Part shown: one piece after another, positions 33,492 through 44,751 of the stretch
Layout: each line of letters starts with the position of its first letter
Position numbering within the stretch: the first letter of the stretch is position 1
Source: Dermacentor variabilis
Lineage: Eukaryota; Arthropoda; Arachnida; Ixodida; Ixodidae
Assembly (NCBI RefSeq): GCF_050947875.1
Contig: NW_027460291.1
Location: 30,441,589 to 30,505,588 of the forward strand
Length of the DNA: 64,000 bases
Reading direction: 5' to 3'
The notes under the pieces: generated by a model
Database searches by the model: none
Told to the model about the DNA's origin: nothing
What the model saw: the letters and a program-made list of their open reading frames with translations, nothing else
Program-made: the position numbers and the translations under genes

Positions 33492-33768
33492 GAGATCGCA
33501 GTTATCATTGTCATGATAGAGAATATCATCATAAAGCAGGACGAATACGTCACCCTAATATTGCATACACTCGTCGCTGTAGGACCATCACAACTACATC
33601 TTGCTTGTTTTCGATCTCCTGAACATTAATTTTAGCACGAAACAAAAGCAGGAGAGATATTGGTACTTCTGGAACGGCTATCGCGTGAAGACATCTCTAA
33701 ATCAAAAATATCCTGGCCTTAATTGTTCTAAAAAGCAGAATTGTTAAAGATCCTTCCAGAGTTACAAG
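33492..33768. other. no recognisable gene
   Basis: Short intervening sequence with no features that I can support. Confidence 0.5.
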
Positions 33769-34110
33769 TTACCATGAATGCGAACGAGCGGCAGATGCTT
33801 CTACGCAATTCCAAGTAAGTGATACAAGATGTTGCTTGAAAATTAACCAGTTTTCATCGTCTGTCCTATAAGAGGCTGTATGACTAAGCTGCGGAAAAGT
33901 TTGGAGTTCTTCGTTAATTTCGTGAAAATTGGCCTCGTTGTACTCACGGATGACTATGTGATGTTTTTCAGGTGGGTATCTCAATTGACAGGTTAAACAG
34001 TCGTATGTTATGGTTACTGACGCCGTCAATTCCTCAAAGGAATCGAGTAAGTTCCGGATCGAATATAGCAAGTGGTCGAGGGTAGCAGTACCACGAGTCG
34101 ACACACTCAC
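33769..34110 (-). pseudogene. LINE endonuclease-RT linker fragment
   Basis: The minus frame reads STRGTATLDHLLYSIRNLL, the block just before the SDH motif of LINE endonucleases, then HHIVIREYNEANFHEINEEL and DDENWLIFKQHLVSL, the linker that leads to the RT. The SDH itself is replaced by a diverged segment (TITYDCLTC). There is no RT beyond 33769. It is a small isolated LINE piece. Confidence 0.7.
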
Positions 34111-34203
34111 TGTCCGATTCAGTTCAACTCCAAAGGCAAGAAAGTTTCTACAAAAGGTTGAGTGCTGTTACAATCTGCGAAGGTAGATTACCAGCGAAGC
34201 TGT

Positions 34204-34564
34204 CTATGTGGGCCCCTTAATGTCGAACTGTCCACTACCGTGTGTCAAATGCCGTATGAACATAAATAGAAATCGAGGCGCCACTAGTCCCTCCTCCACG
34301 ATGCTGAGCCTCGGAAGATGATGAGGCTCCGTAGGGTATACATACCCATGTATTGTTGCAAAACGCGGCACGACACATTTTACTAAGGAATACCGGCATG
34401 TAGAACAAACGCACTTCACCGCACTCTGAGGGCACACACTCCTCCACCACAGCCAAGGCGATCATGCGTCGGTCGACGTCCCGTACTGCAGTAATGGGTG
34501 GGAGGTCACTCGAAAACCACAATCGGTCACACATAACACAGCGCACACCAAATTGGTTCCTCAC
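34204..34564 (-). pseudogene. Helitron-type N-terminal region (DUF6570-like)
   Basis: Two overlapping minus frames give one domain. The first (from 34564) starts FGVRCVMCDRLWFSSDLPPI, a Cys-x2-Cys zinc-like motif. The second (to 34204) holds CSTCRYSLVKCVVPRFATIH, then GYVYPTEPHHLPRLSIVEEG and RHLTHGSGQFDIKG. This order (CxxCxR, FATxNGF, PPHLPxLxxxEExL, QxxIKG) is known upstream of the Rep-helicase in animal Helitrons. No helicase follows here, so it is a fragment. A frame change separates the two parts. Confidence 0.7.
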
Positions 34565-35711
34565 AAACTTTCTCCTTTGGTTATATTTATGTATACATTT
34601 AGTTATATTTATTATACATTCGCGTGGACGACGGAACCGCCGCCCGGAGGAGCCGGAGAAAACTTGACGGGCGTGACATTACAACGGGACCGCCACTACG
34701 AGAGAGTGAAAGGAAAGGAAAGGTGCTTGGAACACCGACAAAGAGATGCCGGTGCGAACGTAGACATGGCCGAGGTGGGTCGATGTGTAGTATCTGTTCT
34801 TATCAGCTTAATATTTTATACGGGTTGCATTAGGACCCAAGATATTAAACTTATTTTTGCAAGTCGGCGGAGTGCGTGAAGCCTGATTCACGTTCACCGC
34901 GGGCCGACCCGGTATTTGCACTGTCTTCGAGATCGGCTCACGGTGTTTGGTCTACGGACATAAATCCGCTGGGAACTAGCAATATCAAGCTTCGCTGTAA
35001 TACGCAATTGCCCAATCAAATAATTCCACTTAACGTGAGGGAAGTCGAAATGTCCGGTGGGTACCAAATTTGCTGGTTTAAATAGGTAGCGTATGGCTAA
35101 AAGAACGTAATTCAAATCGGCAGTAAATTAATCATCACTATCTGGTGGGTGGTAACCCGCGCAATAAGTACGTTTGTGCTAGTAGGAAGCTATAATTTAC
35201 AACGTGGATTTCATGATGGCAATAATTCTCTACAACAGTAGGCTTATCATGATTTATAAGTCATACGTTTGTTGTTCATAATCACTTTATCAAAAATATC
35301 TTGGAAGCCGAGTTAGCTAGCACAGCAAGTGCGTGAAATTTGCTGCATGCTAATCTGGCTCGTGGAGAGTTATCCTCCTTTATTGCAACAGTCTTACTTT
35401 ATAGCGTTTAGGAGACAAAGAATTTTAGCTTTTTCTTTTAACAGAGCTAGCTTTACGATTACAGGATGGTTCTTAACATTCTTAGGTCCTTGGTAACCGT
35501 CCCACCTATCTGCTCGATCTATGTCACTGCTTTCAACAGTGATTCCAAAAACTCGAAAGAAATGTGGAGGTGGTCAATTTTTTCAAGGGCACCAGTGCGT
35601 GCAGAAAAACAACTGAAAGCGGCCGGATATGCCTTTGGCCTCCGTTAACTACGGTAATCTCTCCGATTGTATGGCATCAAGTGCTATAGAAAGACACTCT
35701 CGTGTTAAAGT
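34565..35711. other. no recognisable gene
   Basis: No domain. The open frames (34553-34879 and 34876-35085) look like chance. Confidence 0.45.
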
Positions 35712-35915
35712 TGAATTATGGGGTCTTACGTGCCAAATGCTCTATCTGATAATGAGGCACGCCGTAGTGGCGAACTCACAAAATTTATATCACCTGGGGC
35801 TCTTTAACGTGCACCTTAGTATAAGCACACGGGTACCTTTCGTCCTCATCGAAATGTGGCCGCCGCGGCCGGGATACAATCCCGCGATATCAAGCTTAGC
35901 AGCCCAAACACCCAC
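35712..35915 (-). mobile_element. Ruka-type tRNA-derived SINE, 5' end truncated
   Basis: On the minus strand: tRNA-like GGTGTTTGGGCTGCTAAGC, then GCGGGATTGTATCCCGGCC, the GGCGGCCACATTTCGATGAG block, CACGTTAAAGAGCCCCAGGT, CACTACGGCGTGCCTCATTA, and a tail near 35712. Copies of the same family lie at 38965, 39495, 46437, 53522 and 59514. The serine-tRNA-like layout matches what is described for the ixodid SINE Ruka. Identity to Ruka was not tested. Confidence 0.85.
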
Positions 35916-36895
35916 AACTTATGTCCACAAACTAGGTATCGAGTGCGCTACGTTCCCGAAGCCTGTCCACAAACGTAACGCTCTTTGAACACATCTGATA
36001 AATGCAAATTTTGGCTTTCAGTGCTTTGGAACTTTGTTCAGTAATTCACAAAGACAGTGCCTTAAATTTTACCCACTGTATTCTATGGAAAAGAAATATT
36101 AATGGCGAAAATTCGGAAAGCTTACGCGTTGGTCGCCGCCAACTTGTTTGTTTTATATTTTCACGTGGTAGTGACGCTGAAGGAATCAGCAAAACTGTCA
36201 ATATCGAAACTAACATTTTATTGGGCGTACCTGTGCCCTCAATAACGGGCTACACTCAAAGAACGACGATAGCGGCGAACACAGTCGGCGATCGGCGAAA
36301 TTTCGATGCGCCGGTCAGGCGCGTAAGCTTTTACACATGACTCATCGAAGGGTACAGAGTAATCGCTACTGCCCGCGTGTCCTTGACGAAGTTCTACACA
36401 ATTCGCGTGGCACATGCAGATTGCACAAGCTTCGTGACACCAGAACCATCAATAACATTCGAGAAACATCCGATACATGCGGGCACTTCACGCGCTGAGC
36501 GTTTGTTAGACGGCGAAAAGTGGTCACCTGCAAAAGATAAACAAGTACACGCGTTAGCATCAGCCGCTGAAGGTAACTTGTGCTGCCCTCTTTGGGAGCA
36601 TGAACAAAGTACACTATGTGTGACGAAAGGGGCAAGCTTCAATCACACTGAACGGTTTCCAGATCTATTGATACTGAAATGTCAGTCGTACCGGTACGGA
36701 CTCCTGACATTGCAGTGCGGAGTAAGGAAGCACGTAAGGAGGTTGAAGGAAAGGCTCTCTCCTTGCTGCGACGCTGATGGCTCTGCTTACGTAAGGGAAC
36801 TTCTACTCTCTGAAGGGGCAAAATTTAAGGTGGGGACGAAGCGGTTAGCTCACTTCCACAAAGGCGGCGTTTGCGTTAGCCAGTTTCGTGCCTGA
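35916..36895 (+). other. unclassified repeat-like DNA with a 172-codon frame
   Basis: The frame 36377-36895 encodes 172 residues with no domain that I know. The flank (ATTTTATTGGGCGTACCTGT ... AGCGGCGAACACAGTCGGCG at 36215-36290) has the style of interspersed repeat DNA. I see no splice sites or transposase motifs. It could be a chance frame inside a repeat. Confidence 0.25.
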
Positions 36896-38964
36896 CAAAA
36901 TGTAGAAGTGAGGAGTGCTTTGCTCGCCGCGGACGGCGATGGTCGCCGTAGCAGCTTAAAAAATTCTACATGCAGAAAAATAACTGTCCAGGGAGATGAA
37001 AGCGGGGGGGGGGGGGTCGGTGAGGTGTTAGGGAGATGTTAGGGAGGTGTTAGTGGATTTCGCGGCAAGGGGCGATCCCCCCCGCCCCCGCTCTCGATCC
37101 GCCACGGCTGAAAATGCCGGCTGCGCGCGAGTTCTGGCGTAGTGGCGCACTATTGGACGAGTGGTTGGTACCAGCCAATTGTCCAAGACGGTTGCCAGCC
37201 GGGATAACAATGGCACGACGACGAAGGCATGACGATGACATTACTTTTCATATGACCCACGTATTCAGCAACACAGCCGCCAGGCAGCCAGTAGCGGCAG
37301 ACAGCAGCAGGGGGAAGTTGGAGTAAGAGGAAAAGAAAACTTCAGTTTAAAATGCCCGACACCTGTAAGGATATTAAAGATGGTAGTGCATTCCTGGCCC
37401 CTTTTCCATGTTGATACCTCACAACCGTGTGGCGCCGCGGTGGCTCACGCCGGTTTTACGAGTCGGCTCACCATTTAACTTGTGCATGGGCACGCGTGTA
37501 AGGCCAGCGGAGCTCTAACGACGCAGTTTCGCGATATGCGCACTCACCGTCATGAGTGATCTACCTGTGAGGGCTCGTATCCTCCGGAGTGCTGTTTAAG
37601 CTGTGAAGCAGCACAGACCTCACGTGCGTGCTGTCGCTTCCATTTCTTCTTCCATCGATTGAAACTGTTTTAATGAAAAGAGTCTGTGCACATTAATGCA
37701 CTTGTATTTGTGAATGCGCTGCGAAGCTGCCACTGCTTCTTAAAATACACGTTTTCGTTTTGTGTTCTAATTACTGAGAAAGATGGATCAACCATTCGTT
37801 TATTTCGTATTTTTCATTTGGCACCGCACTAAAGTGCCATTCGAGTCATAGGCACAATTTCCAGCTGTCCATGGGCACACAGACGCCCACACCGTAAAGG
37901 ACTATCAGCAGGCACAGATGCCTATGCCGTTTCATCTTTTAACATTGTAAAACAAAGACGCAGTTGTACGAAGGTGCATTGTAGCTTAGCACACTCAACT
38001 GCAGAAGGAGCAAGGGTTGCTCTTTAACAATACGCAAAAATAGATCATTTCATATGTTTAGCACCGATGCCAGCAGCTGGTATTCATACGAATTAGGGCA
38101 GCCGACAAGCTCATGCTCGATCCGCCACGCACTTCGTGGAGAACAATTCTGAGGCGATTTGCAGCGTCTCCGGCGGCTTGTACTTGTTCGCGGACGCGTC
38201 TTAGATGTTGTGAACAACAGGCGGAAGTTTTATTGAGGGAGGATGTGTTTATTTTGGTTTTGTGCTCAGTATATAAAAGATCGCTGAAAGAAAGCAATTC
38301 GATTTCTAGTACGCCAAGCAACGGGTTTGTTCGAGGAAGAAAGCCACGCATTTGCCGGTTGGAACGCTAGGTTTCGCCATGGATTCGTGTTCATACGAAT
38401 CAAGTCCATCTTTAATGGCAGGCAATTCTAGATCATTGGGTGCTTTGAGTAAAATTAATTCCCAGGGAGTGTGGAATCAGTTGGTTTTAATTTCATTATT
38501 TTTTTGGCATTGGATGATACACTGATATTGAGCACCGTGCAAGGTTTGTTTTGTAATAAAGTATAGCGCCATGCTCACTGTGCCGACGCCCTTTTATTTA
38601 TAATGCATATCATTCTACGCAACTGGGCAGCATTTTTGCCATTCAGAATCATAAATGATTCATCCCAATAAAAAAGCAAATCGGTCAGAGCGCTCAGCTT
38701 ACAAATCAATAAACGCTTCTTTAACTCCTTACGCCACCGGGAAATTTCTTTATACTCCAAGAAAATGCATCAAAATCCTGCCTCAAAACTGCTGCTCGCT
38801 GTAAAACATTATTTTCAGACTTATCAGCGTGGCCAAGCACTTGCGAAAAATACAGCTACAAAAATTTTAGAGATCACATCACTGACCAAATTGGTGGTCA
38901 TCACGCAGGGACACCACACTTATTCTAAGCCTTGCAACACCACCCAGCCCCAGCAGCGGTAGAA
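36896..38964. other. no recognisable gene
   Basis: Contains a G run (37005-37016) followed by three near copies of GTTAGGGAG.TG (37026-37053) and a C run. Nothing else could be assigned. Confidence 0.45.
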
Positions 38965-39180
38965 TGGTGGCTATGGCTTTGCGATCCCGAGGTCAAGGTC
39001 GCGGGTTCGACCACTGCAGCACGGCCCCAATTCGAGGGGGTTAACCTTAGATTTCGATGCAGCCAGAAGAGCCCGAGGTAGTCAGAAATATTCCACTCTC
39101 CTGTACTACGGCGTGCCGTACAATCAGATTGTGGTCTTCGCAGGTAAAAATAAAGAATTTTAATAATGTAAGACAAAGCT
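38965..39180 (+). mobile_element. Ruka-type tRNA-derived SINE
   Basis: The A-box-like GGTGGCTATGG and B-box-like GCGGGTTCGACCAC are followed by AGATTTCGATGCAGCCAGAA, AATATTCCACTCTCCTGTAC, a TACGGCGTGCCGTACAATCA block and a TAAAAATAAAGAATTTTAAT tail. Diverged from the 59514 copy. Confidence 0.75.
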
Positions 39181-39494
39181 GCCTAATTCATTGATAGTAC
39201 CAAACATTACAACATTTGATTGTGAGTGATTGTGTTTAGCAAGAAACATTTGGCTGTAGAAGAAACATAGCGTGCTCTAGTACGCTATCTCTATTGTAGA
39301 TGGGATTAAAGTTACTGAAATTCTCTTCGATTGCCCGCTTTAATGAGTAGAGTTGTCGATCTAAAGCATTAAAAAAGTATCCAAAAGTATTTGAATTGCG
39401 AATAAGTTAAATTCAATTATTCGGTGTGACGAAAAAAACCCGATATGATTATCAGGAACGCGGAAGTGAGAAATTGCGAAATAATTTTGATTGA
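39181..39494. other. no recognisable gene
   Basis: AT-rich. No features supported. Confidence 0.5.
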
Positions 39495-39630
39495 TCGACC
39501 AGTGCTCTTTAAGGTGCACTCAATGCATGGTAGACGGGCCATTCCCCACTTCGCCCACGTCGAAATGCGGCAGCTGCAGCCGACATTTCATCCCGCACCC
39601 TCGGTCTTAGAAGCTCAGTGCCAAAGCCAC
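39495..39630 (-). mobile_element. Ruka-type SINE, truncated and diverged
   Basis: On the minus strand: GTAGTGGCTTTGGCACTGAG, a weak B box, GCCGCATTTCGACGTGGGCG, and TGCACCTTAAAGAGCACTGG. The 3' part is missing. It abuts the hairpin-array repeat. Confidence 0.65.
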
Positions 39631-39950
39631 TACGCTCTAAAAACAAAGAGAGTTCCGGGCACTCTCTTTGAGGGAGTAGCGGCTTGTCCCATATTTCACT
39701 CTCTTTTCGAGAGTAGATCGACCCTCTCTGAGAGAGAGTAGGTCAACTCCTGTTGACAGAGTTTTGTTACTCCACAGCAAGGGATTGCTAGTACTCTTCC
39801 GCAGAGTGATAGTACTCTTCCCACAGGGAGTGCTAGTACTCTTCCGCAGAGTGCTAATACTCTCACCGCAGGGGTAATGGCACTTCACCAGACCGAGTAC
39901 TTCTACTCCCCCAAACAGAGTGCTAGTACTCTTCCCAATACCCTCTTATC
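39631..39950 (+). repeat. hairpin-array repeat, copy A
   Basis: Starts TACGCTCTAAAAAC. A series of short inverted repeats built on ACTCT/AGAGT follows: ACTCTCTTTGAGGGAGT, ACTCTCTTTTCGAGAGT, and a block of about four near-identical 22-23-bp units (GCTAGTACTCTTCCGCAGAG) at 39787-39875 with one more at 39919. Copy B lies inverted at 52530-52740 and shares the terminal block. There is no coding capacity. I know no named family. Confidence 0.7.
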
Positions 39951-40302
39951 GAAGTCCTGGCCACGCATGCAGGCAGGAAATCAGATCAAATTAGGGCCGC
40001 TGAATACCGTACCCTAGGCGGCTCCTCAGAGTCAGTGGCCCAATTCCAAGCGGCCTTCAGAATAGGCGTGAGCAGGATTTTAAAGTCATTTTTCCTGGCT
40101 ATTTGCTGTCTACCATGAGGCATGACTGCTCGGAATCGACCTATGCGTATGCGTCCCGAACGCCACTGCGGAGAAAAAAAAGCTAATTAACATTCAATCC
40201 GCAATTATTTCACAATCAGGAGTCACACAATCTAATTAGAACACAATAGTCAAGGGAATCACATACTTCTGAAGAACCACATTGCTCTATACATCACGTG
40301 GA
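39951..40302. other. no recognisable gene
   Basis: Nothing supported. Confidence 0.5.
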
Positions 40303-40379
40303 TTCGAACCCGCGTACACTCGCATCTATACAATTCAAAGCACACATCCTAACTATTACACCACAGAGCCACCACGCCC
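40303..40379 (-). mobile_element. tRNA-Gln-like element (SINE head or tRNA pseudogene)
   Basis: On the minus strand GTGGTGTAATAGTTAGGATG resembles the D-arm of a glutamine/glutamate tRNA, CTTTGAATTG resembles a TTG-anticodon loop, and GGTTCGAATCC is an exact B box. The acceptor stem does not pair properly and the anticodon arm is extended, so it is not a functional tRNA. It could be a third SINE family. Confidence 0.55.
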
Positions 40380-41781
40380 AGCCGCGTTCTTTTAGAGGTT
40401 GTGTATATAACAAATGTATTTGAGGAATCGGCTGCGGTGGGTGGAGCTTCTCTGCAGTGTGCTGTGCTGTTGTGTACTGGAATAAGTTTGCGTTTCCATC
40501 ATTTCCATTCCTTGCTACGACTAACGAAGGAATACAACGTCGACGACAACGTGAGAACTATTCACGGCTTGTCGTCACCCTAGGAAAATAACAAATGTGC
40601 CGTTCAGCTCACGATCGAGTGCTTTTCCAATTCCATGCATTATATGTTCTCCGAAAATACGCGGATACAAAGTATCATGCCAACCATCCCCGTAGGTGAA
40701 TTTAATTCGCGCGTATACTGGTGAGCACTTCTGTTTATTTTTTCCGCCAGTTCCATTCGTATGTGGTCAACTGCGACGCCAGTACCAGGCATTTCGACGT
40801 TCCTCACGCTGCCGTGTAGGCGTTCTTTTCAAGTGCATTAGTTTAGAGTTTGGTTCAGTCCGCTGTGAGCTGTTGTCCTGCATTAGCAGCGCATCGTTAG
40901 CGTTTTGAAGAGCATGCATCCCAGCATTTGAAGACTGCTTATGCCGACAGCCGCGTCACATGCGCATGTTTAAATGACTAATGTGTCCACTTGTTACGCG
41001 TGCACTGCTCGTATCCTGTGGCAGTGCTCGTTCTAAAAGCTCCGAAGACCATCTACACTCATACGTGTGTTCAATACATATGCACAGGATGGACTTGCCG
41101 GCTAGTTGGTGGAGCATTTTAGAAGAAACAGCGCAACACAAGGACTACGCAAAAACATGGACCACACCACGAAGCGCTGGTGTGGTTGATGCTTTTTTTT
41201 TCGTCCTGGTGTTTGCGCTGTTTCTTCTTGCACGATACACGCACACCACAGGTACGCGAAAGTTTAGGCGCATAGGGCGTTAACTTTGTTTTCCCCGTTT
41301 CCTCTCAATGTCAATGGCACAATGCGTTGCCCGGAATTGCGCACGCTTACCCCCATATTCAGAAATGCATCATAACTTGAAGCCCATGCTTGACTTGATC
41401 TAAATGACGCAAGTCGTGAACGCACCAAAAGAAAGGCAGTGAGCGTGTGGGGGACGTTCGCACCAGGCGTCGTTTATATAGAGTCAAGCATGAACTTTGT
41501 ACTAAGATACATTTCTGAATACGGGGGTTAGTCATCTACTTCTCACAGAAAATGTCGAAGAAACGCCCACCAAAACCAGGCACATTCGTAAACTTAACTA
41601 GGCAATACGAAGCTCCATAGAAAAAGAGTGGTATTAAAAGCGTTCAGTATTTTTCTTTACTCTAAAATAGTTGCGCTCTCGTGGCTTTAATGCACAGAGA
41701 TAGTGCAGCGTTAGCTAAAAAGCATGAATTTCCGAACTCTATGCCAAAATAAGCTTCTAAAATTATTTAGGTGCTAGAATC
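40380..41781. other. no recognisable gene
   Basis: The frame 40981-41283 has one hydrophobic segment near its end (AFFFVLVFALFLLARY) but no other support. The sequence ACTAGTTGGTGGAGCATTTT occurs in diverged form near 41101. No repeat ends identified. Confidence 0.4.
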
Positions 41782-42578
41782 CAGGGTTTGTAGCGATCCT
41801 TGAAAACCCTTTATTTCTAAAATGCCATTTTCAAGGCATTGAGAACCTTGGAATTTTTAGAAGTACTGGAAAGTCCTTAAATTTGTACGCTTGGCTAGAC
41901 TTAGCAGACATCACCAAGCGTTTTTTTTTCCCTTCTGTGACACTCTTCGCATGTCACAGAGAATTGTCTGTGGAGATAATAGAAGGAAAGCGACATCCTT
42001 AAAGTTGAAATTACAAAGGAGCTGCAGATACCAGTTTTAGGCACATGGAACGGGCGACAAATTTACTTGGAGGAGCAGAAGCAGGAAGCTCAACAGTTGA
42101 GGCATTCAAAGAAAAGCCGTGATGAGTAAATCGAGAGCTACAGACACAATAAAAGGAAATTACAAATGACTACTGCTTATTTGATGGTGTAAAGCTGATG
42201 GTGAAAAGCTTAGGCAACAGATGACATCACATACACTGTCAAACCAAACAGTATTCAAAAACTGCAAATGTTGCAGGTCCAAGTAGTTAATTGTGCTATT
42301 GCAGAAAAACTTTGAGCGCTTTCTTGAAATGCTTCCTTGTGTGCATTTAGTGATGGGCAGTTAAAGGGAAATTAGCAGTCTTTCAAATGTTTGAAATCAG
42401 TGAAATGCGATTTGTTTTGTTTTCTTTTGTTTGCATTAAAGTTAACGATGTTGTTGAACAAGTTATCGCCTGTCCAAACTACTAAAAAAGTCGCACGAGG
42501 TCCTTGAAGTTACTGTGTCGGGGCCTCGAAAGTTCTTGAAAGCCATTGATTTTTTTCTTCAATATTGCTACAAACCCA
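41782..42578. mobile_element. hAT-like non-autonomous DNA element, about 800 bp
   Basis: The left end CAGGGTTTGTAGCGATCCTT recurs inverted at the right as AATATTGCTACAAACCCA. Near both ends CCTTGAA/TTCAAGG motifs repeat. CAGGG is a common hAT start. I found no 8-bp target duplication and no transposase, so the class is only a suggestion. Confidence 0.5.
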
Positions 42579-43054
42579 GAAGAACAACTGTCATGGAGTA
42601 AAAACCTTGGCTGAACAGGGGCTTATACGAAGAGCACAGGAAGACTAGAAATGCAGTAGTGGGCATGGAGGGCCCTGAAAAAAATTTGCCATATCTGCTC
42701 GTCTGCCTTATGTTTCTGCATTGACTGTCACATTTTTAGTAGAAGTGCACTTCCTGTTCTACTTTAACAAACGCAACATTACCAACTCCAGTGTGGGGCA
42801 GTCCTTCAGCCAGTGCAGAACTCTTTCTGCACTTCCCTGTCAGCTCTGTCATTTTTCCAGCATTGTAGTAGAAGATTTGTTAAACTGGTTTCGCAGAATA
42901 TGAGCAGTATACTCTTCAATTAGCTGTTTATTTGTATGCACAAGTTGAGGTCCTCAGTTTGGTTGCATGACAAATTGCCATACCTCAACACATACAAGAA
43001 ACAATTTTATTAGAGTTTAATAAAATCCAAGCAGCAATAATCACAACAATATAA
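42579..43054. other. no gene; possible poly(A) signal on the minus strand
   Basis: CTCTAATAAAATTG on the minus strand near 43001-43014 could end a transcript of the zinc-finger gene. Otherwise nothing seen. Confidence 0.4.
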
Positions 43055-43680
43055 TGACATACATTTCCTTTGGTACGTATACAGCCCATGTCTTGGCACT
43101 GTTATTACATGACCACTATTATTCACATGTGTAAAACCATCACAGCAATTCTTAAACAAATATCACAATGATTAGTGACATACACTTTGTAACTGCTTTA
43201 CATGAGCATAATGTATACAAATGGTCCCTGTGTACTTAGACATGACTAGTGCCACCCGAGTACTATTACTCACAGGTGTAAAACCAACAAAGCAGTTCTT
43301 TAAGTATATCACAGCGCTTAGTGACGTACATGCTGTAACTTCCTTGTAAAAGCTTAATACAAACACGTGAGCACACAGAAAGCTAGCAGTGAGCCTACAT
43401 GGAAATACCACCGCCTCAATACTAATTCCCAAGTGTAAAACCAACCAAGCAGTTCTTTAAAGAATATCAGAATGCTTAGTGACATACATGTTGTAAATAG
43501 CTTATATAAGCTTTATACAAACATGAGAACATACACAAAGCTATCGGTGCACCGACATAGAAGTGCGGCCATCTGAACACTATTATTTGCAAGTGTAAGC
43601 TCAACAGAACAGTTCGTTATAGTGACGCACATTTTGTAACTGCCTTATACAAGCTTAGTGCAAGCACAAGAATGCGGAAA
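43055..43680. repeat. diverged tandem repeat, period about 147-160 bp
   Basis: Four units start with GTGTAA at 43129, 43276, 43433 and 43593, and a partial unit precedes them. Shared blocks in each: GTGTAAAACCAAC, GCAGTTCTTTAA, TTAGTGACATACAT.TTGTAA, and AAGCTTAATACAAACA. The last unit is cut short. Confidence 0.85.
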
Positions 43681-44394
43681 AAATAAATTAAAAACTTGCT
43701 CTATGAATACACAAACAGATCAACACAAATGGTAAACACCGCTTTGAAGACACGTGACCGTGACAAAGCGCAGTGCTGTGCCAGTTAAAACTGCCATCCA
43801 CAAAAGTATTGAGCAATGCTTAAACCACAGGCAATAAAGTGCTGAAAGACTGCGTCTCTAACGTACCTATTTTAATTCAAATTTCTTCAATATAGGGCTC
43901 TCTTGCAGATAATGCATCTGATCCAACTGACCTGATTTCACACCTGCTAAATGCATACAATGCACTCAGATATAACTGGTAATAATAATTTTAAAAGGCA
44001 TTTAAAAACTTGATAGTATGATGAAGATGCATGACTAGAAAAGTTCTGTCCCCCTTGTACTTGTTAAAAAGGTGTAAGTACGACACATGTTCTTTTTTTC
44101 CGCAATTTTTGCATTAATGGACGCCCAGGAACCTCGAACCCACAAAAAAAGAAGATACTGCTGTGTTAATAGTGTTATGAATAATTTTTTGTGAAAGCTT
44201 TTTACAGAAAAGTTGCAGTCTCGTTTCTGGAGGTTGAGCTGTATCATGCAAAATAACATGGAAAGTGGTGACATGGGAGCACGACACTATGCCATAATGT
44301 TCGTTTCAGTTGACTCTCTTGCCCTACAAGTCACTGCTCACTGTGACCAGTGATGGAACACCAGTGTCTGTGTGATTTTCATCACACTTCTGTC
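43681..44394. other. no recognisable gene; possible 3' UTR of the minus-strand gene
   Basis: AT-rich sequence downstream of the last exon-like segment. No domain. Confidence 0.4.
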
Positions 44395-44631
44395 CTATGC
44401 CATCCTTACCAGAGTTGGCGGCACATAGATACCCAAATTTCGATAGTGTTGCTTTCTCAGGTGGTTGTTTTTGATTTGCTCACTATCAGTTGGCTCTTCA
44501 GCTGCATCAAACTTCTTTTTTACCTCTTCAACAACAACATCAACAACAATCTTATGACACCTGTGTTGTCCTTCTAGTTGCCTACAAAGACCAGTTAATC
44601 TAGCAACAGCACTGACGGTCTCTACTATCTT
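44395..44631 (-). CDS. candidate last exon of the zinc-finger gene
   Basis: From 44631 down, 78 codons are open to a TAG at 44397-44395, without an ATG start. The sequence before it (CACCTCTTCCCCATTAG) is a very good 3' splice site. The peptide (KIVETVSAVARLTGLCRQLE; later VVEEVKKKFDAAEEPTDSEQ) is charged and helical and reads like real protein. If exon 3 is spliced after codon AAA at 44758 using a GTGTGA donor, the phase fits (0 to 0) and the intron would be 126 bp. That donor is weak, so exon 3 may instead end at its own stop. I recognise no family. Confidence 0.45.
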   Translation of the reverse strand, partial: KIVETVSAVARLTGLCRQLEGQHRCHKIVVDVVVEEVKKKFDAAEEPTDSEQIKNNHLRKQHYRNLGIYVPPTLVRMA

Positions 44632-44751
44632 CTAATGGGGAAGAGGTGTGTCCCACCATGTGTTCCACATTGTTGTCGCTATGTGGGCTGGCTGGGGAGG
44701 CAACAACTGTAATATGTTTGCATATCTTAAAGTGATGCTTGTACTGTGTTA

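Noticed and set aside
37440..37640. Another Ruka-type SINE starting GCCGCGGTGGCTCA
   Set aside because: Only the first ~14 bases resemble a SINE head. No B box and no shared body.
39787..39940. Regular 22-23-bp units that might look like a CRISPR array
   Set aside because: Units are contiguous without unique spacers, contain hairpins of ACTCT/AGAGT type, and the genome is eukaryotic.
40303..40379. Functional tRNA gene
   Set aside because: The acceptor stem and anticodon arm do not fold properly despite the exact B box.
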